Source of the DNA: Archegozetes longisetosus
Lineage: Eukaryota; Arthropoda; Arachnida; Sarcoptiformes; Trhypochthoniidae
Length of the DNA: 64,000 nt
Assembly: GCA_018873245.2 (NCBI GenBank)
Contig: JAEMBT020000007.1
Coordinates: forward strand, 186,001-250,000
Reading direction: 5' to 3'
A program made the translations under genes and the position numbers. The notes under the pieces are model-generated. The model did not search any database, was not told the DNA's origin, and saw nothing but the letters and a program-made list of their open reading frames with translations. Below are positions 1 through 27,250 of this stretch, piece by piece (position 1 is the stretch's first letter; each line of letters starts with the position of its first letter).

Positions 1-2352
1 AACAAAAAATGGCATAAGAGATATGTGGAGCATGAATTCATTCTGTATGAGTTTCTATCATTTTCTATGTGTAGATTCACTTTTGTGTGAACTATTAGCA
101 AAGGCTCGTCAATAAGTATGTACTAAAAGTGATTTCTGGCTCAACTTTTCCCATATTTGTGGTCTTTTCTCAAGATATACCGAAAGTTTAGAACTAGAGG
201 TCTGTATAAGAATACTTTATTCTCGAGGGTTTCAAGTTGGCTCAAAATTTGCTGATCTATTTGCACAATTTTTTGTTTGATCAATCTCGTAAAGCCACGA
301 ACAAATGAACAAATGATTTGTATGAACTATATTAATTATGATTTTCAAGTGAGGAGCATTCGAGTTTACAGCAGCAATTATTGACCTACTCAAAGGTGAG
401 AAACCAATTTAAGAACCGATTTCTCGTCCGAAAGCCTTGTTTGGGATGAAGCCATTTGCTCTAGCATTGCTCTAGTATTGCACTTTCAAATGCAAACTAT
501 AATATCTTTAGCCGATCACCAAAAATAGGCGTCAATCGATGTTTGACTGAGTGACCAAAGAATGGGACATACAATGAAATGTCGGCTTTCTTTCACTGTG
601 TTTAGCTATGAATGCGTTTCTCGGCAAATGCATAACAATGTAAATATATTTATTGTTCAATATGATTCTCCAATGTTTGCGACAAACACGTCAATGTGTT
701 TATTATGATTAGCACATCTGAAAAGCATAACAATATTTGTATTGGAAGCCAATCACTGCAGGCACGGTCTCATTTACAGCACCACAACGTTTTACAGAAA
801 AAAATCAAATCAATAAATAAGTATAAGTTATAAAGAAAAACTAAAGACTAAGTTTTGAATAAACATCTGAATGCAGTTTTGAAAAATAAAAAATGTTGCC
901 ATATTGCAGATAAGACCACAAAATGCAAATGAATTAATCAATTTTTGGTGTTGAAGTCATTTTAAACAAAATAGAGTATTTAGTGTCAGTCTATAAGTTT
1001 TAATAAGAGTTGAGAGAGTCATGTGTTCACTGTTTGCAATTCACGTGTTTAAGGGAGAGAGAAGTCAACTGAACTAAACAAATTAGATTATGAACGCCTG
1101 TCAGGCCTCATGTTAAAAATGGTTGACGAGAGTGTTGCCGAAATGCAAAATTGAGTAGAAGTGACTAAACGCCAACAATTGTCGGCCCATTTCTCTATTG
1201 TTCAGGGCATTGATCGCAGGACAAATCATCAACACTTTTATATTGAGGCTCATTTCTTCAGTTGTCTCGATCGGACACAATACCACCACATATAAGCCTA
1301 ATGTTACGCAACACCTTCAAATACATTTGCACTTCTCCTATACTTCACTTTCCTTTTCATGCTTTTCGGTTAAGCATCAAAAGTATCGATTTTGAGTCTT
1401 GAAAAAAGCAAATTCGCTCTTATATTTCAGAATCAATTATATAACACATAAATGGAATATTGGTTGGAGTATTTGTTGGCCTTCGCAGCACTATCAACGG
1501 ATCATCTTATATCTGATTTAAACATAAAGTTGAAAGTTGAAAATTGCATATTTTAGCTAATTTTAAGCTAAATCATATCAATAAGAATTGATCATGCTTT
1601 CAATGCATTAAGTGTTCATAGCTATATAATCTTATAATAATTTAGAAAACAAAATAATATTTAGAAAAACACTATTCAAAAAATAGATTATAAATTTATT
1701 TTTGATTGACTGACTGTTACTCATTGGCTAATCCTATAAGTTATACTGAAGTTTATAATACTATTCATACTGAGTATGAGCGACAACTCAGATACAATGA
1801 ATTAAGACCACTATTGTTATAAAGCTAGGATACAGATGTGAAACTTCTCATCAAACTCTATTGTAATATGATTATCAAATCCGTTCCATACATTGCTCCT
1901 CTCATTGTGTAACGTAATCGTCTCTTCAGTAAAAACGATTCCACTCTATCATTCAATTGATTTCAAGTTAGAAAATATTTAATGCGAATCTTCATTTTTT
2001 CATCGCTTATTCACTTGTTTTTTAGATGCTTTACTTTTTCGAACTGCTTCAACTGTTTAGAAGTGTCTACACTCGTGGCTACAACTAATTGTGGACTAAT
2101 CTGCAAACCCTAAACATTGAAAAGTTAATTTCTATTCAATTAATTTCGAATTTAACCTTTTTGCATATCATTTTTGAGAAAAAAGCTTATAATGTGTCGG
2201 ACAAATGTAAAATCAAACTCTAGAATTGATTATATGGAAATGCCTGCCAGCAATTGTAGTATAGCTAAATGTGAGCATTAGGTTTGATTCGCGTTTCTAT
2301 AAATTGTATATAACTTACATGTGTGTAAGCATGCATTGGAAAAGAGCGAAAG

Positions 2353-2408
<56 letters not shown>

Positions 2409-4119
2409 AAGAAATAGCAATTACAGTGTCCGGTGAGACGGAAAATGCTGAAATTGAGAGGTCGGCAACTGAAATGCAGATCGATTGCTCACTACACTAT
2501 ACAACCGAAACTTCTTTATCAGCAACACATTTATGAACCAATCTTTGATTGATCAACTAAGATATAAATGTGAGATCAATTTTTGAACAATTAACTCTCG
2601 TTGCGTTCTCCCTGCTGCACACTGATTATGCATTTTGGATAATTAGAAACTGATATTTACTGTTAACTAGAATTGACTGTAAAATAAGTTGGTAGTGAAC
2701 TATAAGTTCTTTACTGGCATTTTCTCTGATATATATTTGGCGCACGCAATCTAAAAGCTTAAACGGGCAAAAAGCTTAGTGTGTATTTCGATTTTGATTT
2801 TCTATTTCTCTCAGAGAGTCAATGAGAGGAGAGACGAGAGAATCCGTCATAGCAATAGTGTTTCATATGTTTTGCACTACTTTTATAATCCATATCTCTC
2901 TCACATATATTAAACAAGTAATACTACATCATAACTGATTTAATCCTCTCTCCCTTTTTCCTCGTTTTGTATTGTTATGCTATAGGCATGTAATTTACTA
3001 TAACAATAGTTCATTTTATAGGTTTTACTGACTGCACTTCTGTACTGACCCGACTTTCATTATGCAATTTACAGAATTAAATAATACTTTTATAGAGAGA
3101 AAACTTCTGTCACGCTATCCCTGTATGATCGCAATGTATTGCCGTTCATAGCTCAGCATTGTTTAGGCCAAAATTATTTACAGATTTTCAGTAAATTTGG
3201 TTCAACTTTTATCTATTACTAAACCCGATTCAAGAGTTGCTCATCAACTCTGTTTTTGGACAACTGATGTCCTATTAAACCTAATAAATTAGAATACCCG
3301 TAAAGTGCAATTGAACTAATCTGCATAAAGTTGTCTGATTTGTTTGAATGTTGTAAAGCGCTCTACAATGTAAACTTATGTTGATTTGGTCAAATACTGT
3401 GGCAAATTTCAAATACAATCAAAATACTTATTGTTTGGCACTCAAAGAGAAAAATACGAAAATTTTCTATTGTACAAACTTAACAATTGATATTATTGTT
3501 AAAATCGTCGAACTTGTCTGTCAAAATTTTGACCATTCAAACGATCAATTGTTTTGGTTTGAGTTTGTGGCACAATGTTTTTAAGATCCTATATTTGAAT
3601 AAATTTGAATTTGATTATTATTTTGTTCGATCTGATTTAAGTAATTGAAATGTCGATCAAACTGACTCGAATAAACGAATCGATATTGAAGCAATAGGCA
3701 CAAAGTAAACCAATTTGTTTGCAATGTGGTTATCACACCGATTATTAATCGCAAGACTGCAAAACTGCCAGAGTTGTTAAGATTTTGCTTTTATTTATTC
3801 ATTAATGAATTATGATTATAATTAATGAACATTAATTAGTGGTTATTTTTGGCACAAATCAATTCAGCAAAAGTTATATATAAACGGATTTTCAGTATTA
3901 TACTAAAAGTAATTAAATAATTAGGGATTAATCATTAGGGGATTGTTTGTCAAATCATAATTAAAAGTAATGTTATGCTTACACCAATTATATAATATAT
4001 AATCTAATTATCGATTTTCTCTTCTATTTTACATTCTGTTTGATGTGTTTTTTCAAATTTTGTTATGTTATTATTTAAAGTTTATTACAATCATATTTAT
4101 ACTGACAAAAAGCCCAATC
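1..4119. other. Non-coding region downstream of toy
   Basis: I see no gene here. The sequence is AT-rich, stop codons are dense on both strands, and the only ORFs are under 75 codons without family resemblance. One of them (2321-2536) exists only because it crosses a GA microsatellite. No transposon ends or long repeats were recognised. It lies 3' of toy, so it could hold downstream enhancers, but nothing in the sequence proves that. Confidence 0.6.
2354..2404. repeat. (GA)n microsatellite
   Basis: An uninterrupted GA dinucleotide tract of about 50 bp lies in non-coding DNA downstream of toy. It creates a spurious Arg/Glu-rich ORF on the plus strand. Confidence 0.95.
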
Positions 4120-4120
4120 A

Positions 4121-4142
4121 TTTATTCTAAAGTGTTTTTATT
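4121..4142 (-). terminator. Putative polyadenylation signals of toy
   Basis: Two AATAAA hexamers on the minus strand (complements at 4137-4142 and 4121-4126) lie about 33 and 49 nt downstream of the toy stop codon. If they are used, the toy 3' UTR is very short. The assignment rests on motif and position only. Confidence 0.5.
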
Positions 4143-4174
4143 GCACAAATCAATACAAATTAATCAATGAATGG

Positions 4175-16936
<12,762 letters not shown>

Positions 16937-17640
16937 TCTGCAGTGTTCCTGCTGTGATAATACTCCTGACACCACTGATGCCGTTGTGATCAGTCCAGTT
17001 GATTTACACCAGTCTTATTGCTATTCTTATGATATCGCCTTTGATTACTTTTATTCTTATAGCTATTAGTTTTGCAATTATTCCAAAATAATTTTGATGA
17101 ATTTGATTTTACTATTAATGGCCAACTATTATCAAACACTATTGCGATCAATAGATTGAACACTACATGAAAGTAAAACAAAAGTCAATTATTTGATTTA
17201 TTTATTTGTTTTTCAATCATTATATAACCTAATTGTCTGCCTATCGCTACACAAAGGACTGTCTAATCCTTAAAACATTATTAAGCATACAATTTAGAAG
17301 TAAATAAGTTAACGAAAAATATAGAAAACATTATTTGCTGCAAAATATTTTTTCATCAATAAGAGAAAAATGCAAACAATGCAACGAAAAAAGTGCAAAA
17401 AAATGTTTTTATTGTTATAAAAACATGAGAAGAACGCGAGTGAGAAGAGGGAGAGATCATTATGTATTTGATGCGAATGGAAGACATGTAATACTTTACT
17501 AAAAAACTGATACTTTTATAGCAAAAGCCATTTTTGTTACACTAAAAAAATTGCGGAGAATAAGGATAGAAATCGAATTTTATGATAATAACGATCATCA
17601 CTATAAAGAATGCTCACTGAGAGACGAGACTGGAGAGGAT

Positions 17641-17666
17641 GCAGAGCAGAGCAGAGCAGAGCAGAG
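17641..17666. repeat. (GCAGA)5 pentanucleotide repeat
   Basis: Five tandem GCAGA units in non-coding DNA upstream of toy. Confidence 0.9.
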
Positions 17667-18514
17667 TACAGCACACAATGCATAGAAAGGGAGAACACAA
17701 TTGTTATATCTGAACAAAGAGTGCACTTCACTCACTAAAAGTTTTCTCCTTAAAGACTAGCAAAAGTCGGAGCACCAGAAAATATAGCTTTTAAGATAAT
17801 AATTCGAGGTCAAAACGATAACAATTTATTGGTTTGAAATTCTGAAAAAATAATTAAGTTCCAGATAGTAGTGGTACTGAAAATTTGGTTAGCACACATT
17901 CATCTTATATTTACTACGATTTACTACAAACACATTGTCGCGCGGCTTTTCTCAACTGTTTCATAAATGATTTAATAATGTTTTTGATGAAAAATTCATT
18001 GCTTTCAATCAATATTTATGACAGAATCATAAACTAATACAAGTAATAGAATCTTCTGACAAAATGACATTTTCTCAAAAAGATTTGACACAAATGGATT
18101 CAAATGGAGTTTGAGGTGTGAAGTATAGTGTGAGGCATTCATCGCTATTATATCTATAATGTTTCAATTGAATGTCTCATAAAATGTCTTTAACTTATTC
18201 GAAGCAAAATAAAAAGTAGTTTTAATATTTATTTGAGCTGAGAATTGAGTGCTAATCATTAATGATCAGAACATAGTTGACTGATTTGACACTATCAGCA
18301 CTTCTTCGCTTGACATGTTAGTGGCGGCACAAACGCCATCCTCAATACCCCAAAGGGATATTTGTCTTTATATGTATGCCAGAGAGCAATTGATCCCTCG
18401 ATGGACTGCTTCACCAGAAATGGGACACATATCATGCGATCAAAACTCTCTTGAGATGAAAGACACATCACTTTTCAAGGGATTTGTATTTCTTTATTTT
18501 GATTACTATTTGTA

Positions 18515-18516
<2 letters not shown>

Positions 18517-18560
<44 letters not shown>
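18517..18560. repeat. (GT)22 microsatellite
   Basis: A 44-bp uninterrupted GT tract. It creates artificial Cys/Val ORFs on the plus strand and Thr/His ORFs on the minus strand. Confidence 0.97.
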
Positions 18561-18562
<2 letters not shown>

Positions 18563-21500
18563 GCATTGAATGGATTTGCGCCGCGCACACAATCTCAAAC
18601 AGATTGAAACCTGAGATTGTGTTTATCAATAATATGCAAATAATGCGCACGAAACCATACATGAATTTTGTAAAAAATGCTTTCGAAGTGCTCTTCAATT
18701 TGAAGCGGTTTTCAGGCAAAATATTTTGTTAGTTTTGATTACCTGCACTTAACTTCAAGTCAGAGAACATAATCTCGATGTCAGAACTCGAACTGACGTT
18801 TGGTCGAGACCGAGACAACAGTAGTTTAGACAAACTCGAGGCTAAATTCAAACTAACCACGACTTTATTAAACCTCTATTAACACATCAATCATCAAATA
18901 CTATGGCATAAAGAATTTCTATTGTTTTTCGAGAATTTCATTTTGTTTTCATATTCAAATAAATAAATAGTTCATTAAATGATAGAAAAGACTGCTAAAT
19001 TGTAATGCTTTAAAGACTGGTCGGTCAACTCTAAACACTGACAGATCAGAGTTTGGTTAATAACTACTTAAATTGTTGTGATTAAAGCTAGGATTAAGAA
19101 CTTTAAAATTAGTTGACAAAAAAATTGAACATAAATGCTAATTAGAAATTTGCTTCAAACTTTCATGAAAGATCGTTCAAAACTGATTGCATTTTGAAAA
19201 TAAGATGAAATAAGATAAAACAAATTGATTGAAATAACAATGTATTTACCGCATTGTAGTGACAACATATTAATTCATGTTGAGTCACAATTAAGGTGAT
19301 TGTAAGCAAATTGATAAAATTAATAAAGATCAGGGCGTATCACAGACAAATATAAGGCCATTCAAATGCAATCAATTCACTATAGAGTTCATAACTAAGT
19401 CCGGATTAATATATAGCACTTTGAGCCGAATAGCACTATATATGTTGTATTATAGCAGATGGAGAGAAGTAAAACAGAGCCAAACAGACGCACAAACTAT
19501 TGTTTAAATCGGCAACTATTGCCTAAATAACAGTTCATATTATTAACTAAATTACATTCCCTCGGAAAATATTAAAACTTTGATGTGATTCAGTTTTTTA
19601 AAGCCAAAATCAATGAACAATTACTACTTTTGAAGACCAAAAATAATATGAATTTTTTGGCTTTAAAGTAATTAATTGACCACTTTACCGATGTTATTAA
19701 TCATACGGTCAAACACATAATTATTGATTTTGAAACAGACCAAATTCTCAATTAGTTGTTAAGATTTTTAAAAAAATAATTTTCACCTTCCTATAGATAT
19801 ATATTCGATATTGTATCACAAATATAGATGCGATATATGGCAATAGTGTGTTCTATTACTGTTCTCAGCATCAATTGTTTGCCATCACAGCAATGATTAG
19901 GTGGAGCTCTACGGGGAGGAGACTTAACCATCGATTGGATGCTGGAGGACATAGATTTAGATTATCTAATATATGAGTGAGGAGGCAGTCAGTCAACCAG
20001 TTTTTTCATATATTCTACTTGGGTTTCAGTATATTTCATATTACATATGTAACACTTTCACAACAAAATGATTGCTTTTACGATCTAAACTTCAGTTTAA
20101 TCTATAACACAATCATAGCTAACAATCAAATTTTCGTGTAATCGTCCAATAAATTAAGTCTGCTTTTCAGTATAGATATAATTCATTAATCCCTATCGAT
20201 TGAGATTTACTATTAATACTTAAGTATAAATATTTAAACCATCAACAAATAAAAGGACTGGATTTAGATATATTAAAAGCAATGTTTTGTAAATTGATTG
20301 ATTGATTGAGTCAATAACAATACTAGTAATTATGATACTTATAACGATTTTCCATCAATTTCAGCACTCGATCAATAATTATGATCCCGTTTTTAAATCT
20401 ATCACAGCTATGAATCAAATACTTTACATATTATTAATTCTGGGTTTCATTCATCTTATTCATATCTATACTATTTGAATAAACGTGTTGAGCTATTTTA
20501 TATTTTCAGATTCATTTAAAAGAATCAGAAAATTGATAGAAATGAATCGACTTTGAAAGCTATCTAATGTGATATATATAAAAATCAAATATTTGAATTT
20601 CTTCCTATTCCATTGCCTGGACTGTGGACTGAAGCTAATTATACGACTACTAGTATTAAGCTTTTATCACTGGACTATCATTTTTATGAGGTTTGATCGT
20701 GGATCTTGAAAAATGAGTGTTTGTTGCAATCAAAAATAGATTGAAAAACATGATACAATATGAAATAACTTCAAATTTAAATTGATTATACTATTAATTG
20801 ATCGATTGGAACAATTTATTGACTAATCAAAATGAACTTGCGCTAATTAGCACTTAATCACGATCATACATGTAGCGCGCTTCACATTAATACATAGCTG
20901 TATATTTGATATCTGTCCAAATGGAATCTAATTTAAGTTTTTTCGTATAAGTCAATTTGACTACTAGAGTGCATATGAAATTTCGAGAGTATCCCTGACT
21001 GTAGCTCTTAATAATAGAAGAATTGATTTTCTTCTATTTCTCGCATGAAATGATACTAAAGTGAAAATCTACTACTCTTTTAGTCTCTGGTCTCTCTCTC
21101 TCTCCCCTCCCTTTCTTTACTCTTCTTTCCTCTCTTTTAAAGAAACATTGAATGAAGACTTAGATTATCAATTGAGATGAGAGTGAGTTTTTCGAGGCAT
21201 ATGTTTAAAGATGAACACTGACTCAAATAAGTTTTACGCGTGAGTGCGAGTCAACAATCGGGTCGGGTCTCGAAACAGTATTACAATATATACCTACGAG
21301 GCCATGTCTTACAATGTCGCCAATCAGAATTGCGGCACTTCTTTTGGTCACTCTCTCAAAATACAGGTATATATTAAGCCACATATTTATACAGATCGGG
21401 CGCCACACAATTTTCCACTTGAAATGAATCAGAGATTAAAGTATTATAAATGGGAAACAACGTTTCGGACTATCACTGCGAATAAGGCAACGCAAACCTA

Positions 21501-24500
21501 GTTTTGTTTATGCCACCAATTATAGCTTATTAGGGACTCTAATAACAAAACTCTACCACATTGTCGGTCCCATTATGGGTAGAAAAGACCAGAAGTCTTC
21601 AGTTGAGGGGTCATTCGTTGTCGGCTAATTTGCTTGTTTGCTACAGAGTATATTTTGTTCGTATTTCTGTCATTCTCAAATCAGTTTAGGGTCATTATAG
21701 ATTTCAACTTAATATCCCTATAATCAATATAGAGTTTAAATCTTTCAGTAATAGTCAGTTGATTATTCATCTATCAGATGTTTATTTGCACCAATCAAAC
21801 CATTGATTTTTGTATAAGATAATAAAGAAACGGGATAAGGATTAAGTGTTCTTTGGTATTTTCATTCGTATTTTAGTCATAATATTTTAGTGCTTGCGAT
21901 ATTTTTTTTCATTTTTACTGTTTCAATTTTTTTGTCATTGAGGATTTCAAAATTTTTCTACGTCTTAGCAGTTTTTGACTGTAGCTTGGAACCATGAATT
22001 CCGCTTTGGAAATTTCTAAAGTTAACTTTCTTTTATTCAAATGAAAGTTTTTACAGAATAAATTCATAAATAATTACTAACTTAAGTAAGAATTTAATAA
22101 TATGATAGCTATCCTGTGAATAGGTTTCATTTTGAAGCAATGAATTCGATTGAATTTTTTCTGACTTCATAATCTTTACGAGTTTTGAAATATGTTTTTG
22201 GCAATTTTCTCAATGAAAAGTTTTGAATAAGTGAATCGAATATTTGAAATATTGTACTCAAACAATTATGAGCTGCTGTGTAGTAAAAGAAACATTAAAA
22301 TGCACTTAAATCTTGATTTCAAATTTTAACTTAAAGTCTTAGATAATACTCTGATTGTCGGCTCTTTGTGTTTTTGATGCCGCCAACGATACCGTTCAGC
22401 CAAATGGTGGACAATAACAATGCGGACAATGAAAAGAATAGCGAGGATTACAAGTTGTGGAGAGTGTAATATTATTCAGAGAAGAGGTATAAGAAAAAAG
22501 TGTATCAAACATTCAAACACCGTTTTCTTAAGCAAAACGAATGTCGGCAACAATTGATCCTCGAACTGACAGTCGAGCTCATAAATTGTTAAGCTCTCAG
22601 ATTCTTCAGGACTGATAAAAAAACAGAACTTAGTTTTGCTGCAAAGCAATCCACAACTTATCAGAGCTTATGTTCAAATAAATTTATTTTTTTGAAGTTT
22701 GATTAGATGATTTTTCAAGTAAATTTCATGTTTTACTCATTTAATTGCATTGTTAGAAAAATCGTTGTCGTAATAGAGTTTAGGTTGTCGAGCAAAATTT
22801 GAATCAACTGTAAAACTTATATTCTGAAATTTGAAATCTACTTCTGAACTAACAATAAATTCTATATTGAACTGAAGAAGATTTGCTAAAAGCCATCTCT
22901 TAAGAGCAAATGCAAACCAAATCGGAGTGTTTTTCTCGAATTGAGATTTATTTACAATAACTGAGAACTACTGTATAAGTGAGAAAACATAAAATGCTTG
23001 TAATAGTTGTGGAAAGTCGTGTTCGTCAAGAACTATCGCCATCAATAGCTAACAATCGACTACAATCCACTTTCCGGCTTTAAGCTATTATCCCCCGAAT
23101 TGTCGTCCCTTTTCTCTGCATTTGGCGTTTCGGGTCGTTTTCAACTTTTCGAGAGCGACTCTCTTTCAAGCTATTCGTACATACAATTCGGTTCTCCTTT
23201 TGTATTGTTGGCCTCCCGATAACTATACGCCTAAACCCCCTCTCCATGTAATCCCTACTCTTTTTTTCTATTACTTTTCCCCATCGTTTGTGATCAGTAT
23301 TTGAGGCAAAATCACATTCATATATAGATATATAACATATATTAGAATTTTTCAGTAAATTCAAAGTAATAGTACAGTAATAGTGAACCGAAAAAATAGT
23401 TTTGCTTTTATTGATCGCTTCTATCAATAGTAAAAGTTTTAGATAGAAAAATGCCTCACAAAAGACCAGATCAATTTCAATATTTGACGATTGTGTCAAT
23501 ATTAATAATAATAAGAATAGATTTATGTTAATCTTAAATTGCAATTTTTGTTGTATGACTCAAATCGCGTGCATTTACCTCAACAAAAGTATTACTAAAA
23601 TTATATTAACAGTTATGCTAAGCTTTTGCATTACAATAGCAGACAATCATTTTTCACTTATTTCTTATATTTGTCTGCATTCTTAAGGTTTTCGTATTGA
23701 ACGCCATCTCTGCCGAGAATTTTTAATATTTAATTCAAATCAATAAATGTCTCACTAATAATTAATGTCGATTAAACACAACCGCATTTCTATTCCAGTG
23801 ATTGATCTATTGATCGAAGTTGTCATTTATTTCTCAAAACAGTTCTCATTACAAAAGTTTAAACTTTTTTCAATCTTTTCAACTTATACTTAAATTGAAT
23901 TGTAACCTCAGTCAATGTCTGAACTTGAAATACACGTGCGGCCAAAAGATTGAAAACATATTTGCTTACAGATAAATCGTAACGTTTTTTCTTTATTCAT
24001 ATACTGAAATGAGGTTCCGCTCAAAAATGTTTTGATTAGACTTAATAAAAAGTTAGAACCATTAACAAAAAGCAACCAATAGGTAACCGTCCGACTAATA
24101 CAAGTAGAAAACGATTTCGATCACATAAGAGTCAGACTTTATCCAAATTTATATCGAACTCTTTATAGAGAATAAAATATGATTCAACTGAGAGCCGAAC
24201 CCATTTTTCTTTGATATTCAATAAAAGGAGAGTCAACTGCTCTCTCATCTCATTGGAAACATTTTAAATTACATTATTATAGTCTAACAATTTTCGCTTT
24301 TCCGATAACTTTTACCAGACTTATGGAGAAATACAGCTGATAGTCTGCTAATATCAGATCGGCAGAGAAGAATACAAGAGCAATAGAAGGCAAGGGATGT
24401 CAATAAAATTGAATATTTTTCACATTTTTTATGATTCATGAATGGTAACACATTTCCTAATGACTTGAACAGTATTCGAAGCCGGATTTCAGATTAATTT

Positions 24501-24996
24501 GAAAGCTAATTCTATACTCAATCAAAAGATGGAAACTTATTAAAGTGTAAAAAACTAAAAAAGCTGAACCTTTTGCAGAAAATAAAGTTGCTCTGAGTTA
24601 AGGCAGAGCCTTGCAAGTTGTCAGTTAAGAACCTGTTAAGAGCAATCTGGGCAAAAGTTTGAAAACATAAAAAAGATCTTAATTTACGCAAAATTAAGCC
24701 AATTTGCGTCTAATTAATAAAACAAAACTAAATATCCATAGAGAGCAATATTTTATATTAGAAGTGTTGACAAAAGGAATGTAATAACAACAACAAAAAA
24801 TTTTACTCAACAAACGAGCACTTATAGTGTTGCAACAAATGATGAAATGATGCGAAATGCAATGCTTAACAAAGCAATCATTCGTGTGATAGTAAAGAAA
24901 AGGCACCAAAAAACGCATATATAAAGTATATATAGAGTAAGATAGATATAGAGAGTGAGAGAGACGAGAGTCAGATACACCAAAACAAGTGGAAAT

Positions 24997-25016
24997 AATA
25001 TATATATATATATATA
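24997..25016. repeat. (TA)n short microsatellite
   Basis: A 20-bp TA tract in the gene-free region. Confidence 0.9.
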
Positions 25017-26684
25017 CACTCCTCTTGTGCTGTATCTGAATGATGGGCCAAATAGTCCCAAACAGTATCACCTCATTTAGCCATTTCTATCTAAGTGAGA
25101 GAAAAAATTCTTCGATGCGAAAAGTGTTAAGAAGACATGCCTTCGATCGTCACAATTCAAGACATGGACCTCTTCTCGCACATCTCGTCAATTGCTCGAC
25201 GGAGTGATCGGTGCGGAAGGAATTCAGTGCTAACGGTTGGGCACCAGCCTAGAGATGAGTTGAGATGAGAGTAAAAATACTCTTTTCGCCACTAATTCTT
25301 ATGTCTATTTGTGTGCTCTATTTTTATTATGGTTGGATTGGTTATAGTTAACTAACACAAAGATTAGGCATCACTCGCATCAATGCATCGATGGTCACAA
25401 CATCCGATTGGACAGACTATCATTATTTACTGTACAAACTAACAAACTATAAGTTTACTCCAATTAAATACAAAATAATATTTGTTTTGTTTCAAACTCT
25501 CTGTCTGTTTCGAATATGGATTAGTGGTCGATCAAATTCTAGTCAGCATTTCAATCAGAACTAACTTTTATTTGAAACATTCGAGCGCGAATCTGAAACT
25601 TCACTAGTTTTTAATTATATTTACTTCACTTTTTCGACATAAGATACTGAACGAAAGCTTTTGATTGTAATTAAATAATTGAAATATTGAATCAAAACTA
25701 ATTCTAAACAATTGAAGACAGAATATAGACTCTATTGTTTTACCAGGAGATAGAAGCAGAATGAGAGCATATAATATACTTTATCGAAATGTTCGCTCTG
25801 TTTGTGCACTGATCGAGTTCTAAATTCGCCTCTATATAAGTTTTATACGCTGTTGGTGTAAGAAAGCTATTATATAGTTATATAGTAAGAGAATATGCAA
25901 ATTATTTGCTCGTATTCTAAGCTCAGCTCTCGCTTAAGGAAAGCAATTATATAATATTCAGCGACAATATTGAGTTTTTGTGAACCCAGTCAAACTTTTA
26001 TTCATTACTACTGAGAAGAGAGGGAAAGAAAAATTTATGCAAAGCATTAGAAGAAGAAAAAAGATTAAGTTTTGCTGTAATTAATTGCGCTATTTTTTGC
26101 TTTAAAGAACATTATTTATAAATTATGGCACACTCTCGAGACTAATATTCATCTTATTTGATGAAAATAACAAAAAGAGTTGGATGACTAAATTCATAAA
26201 ATAAAGAGCATCTGAAATATTTTCACAATTTATTAATTACATGAAAGCAGTTTCGATGCATCAAAAATTTGTGATCAATTGAGTGCAGAACAATGAATGA
26301 ATGAATAGCTCATATTGAAAAAATTCATATAAATTAAAGACTAAATTGAATTATGCATAAAGAATTTATAAGTTATATAACAGAAAACATTTATATTTAT
26401 ATATATAGTTAAGAATTAGAGTTAGATATAATATATGATTATATTATAAAAAGTGTGTTAAGCTTATTTGACGCACCTTTTAAGAAATTGGCATCAATTG
26501 ATTCGTTGGTTCGCAAAATTTGCCAAAAGGCTCTCTCAGTGTTTGAACGTTTTAGTGATGGGCTTCACTTTGGTTCCAGTTGTGTTCACCTCAACGACTC
26601 AGCTTTACTATTGAGAAATGGTGTATAGTATGTATATATAGCTAAAAAAGTAGTATTTAGTATATATATTGTGCGTTCATTGCG

Positions 26685-26738
26685 TTCACGCCGTTTTCCC
26701 GTTCTGGCGCACTGACCGGAATCAGTCGTATTTCACGC
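26685..26738 (+). promoter_or_regulatory. Candidate Pax6 paired-domain binding half-sites
   Basis: The heptamer TTCACGC, the core of the Pax6 paired-domain consensus, occurs at 26685-26691 and 26732-26738, 47 bp apart, in a GC-richer island about 9.7 kb upstream of the toy start codon. The flanks match the full consensus only partly. Autoregulation of toy is a hypothesis. Confidence 0.25.
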
Positions 26739-27153
26739 GATGTTCACTACGCATCCATGCGATCGCTTCACATATATTACCAGCAATACGCCCAACCCAT
26801 CACATACTCTGACACATACCAACCCATACACACACACTCTCTCTCCCTCTCTCACTCTCACACATACGCCAAACCGTGAGGTAAAGCTCCCCCAACTAGA
26901 CTCCGCTCCCCATCACAAGTGATGTTGTAGTCATGACAACAACGAGACATCAAAGCGGATTGGATTATTCGGATGAGTTGTTGGCCCATTTGGTGCACAC
27001 CTCAATGCACCTCTTCTGCTCTGAAGCCCAATAGTAACGCATTCAGGCATTCACTATACCAAAGAATACAAAATACAGAGAATAGAGTGCTTTCCATTCT
27101 ATCTGCACAACAAATATCAACTCTCTTCACAAATGTCACACTTTTTTGTTCGG

Positions 27154-27157
<4 letters not shown>

Positions 27158-27216
<59 letters not shown>

Positions 27217-27250
27217 ACCCTCACTCACTCACTCACTCGCTCTCTCTCCC
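27158..27250. repeat. (TC)n tract followed by TCAC repeats
   Basis: About 55 bp of TC dinucleotides, then imperfect CTCA/CACT units. It explains the Ser/Leu-rich plus-strand and Arg/Glu-rich minus-strand ORFs around it. Confidence 0.95.

Noticed and set aside
2321-2536. 71-codon Arg/Glu-rich ORF
   Set aside because: It is produced by reading through the GA microsatellite; no coding signal outside it.
18315-18732. Overlapping ORFs on both strands around the GT tract
   Set aside because: They owe their length to the (GT)22 repeat; no recognised domain.
23080-23544. 154-codon minus-strand ORF
   Set aside because: No recognisable domain or splice context; AT-rich Lys/Ile composition typical of chance ORFs.
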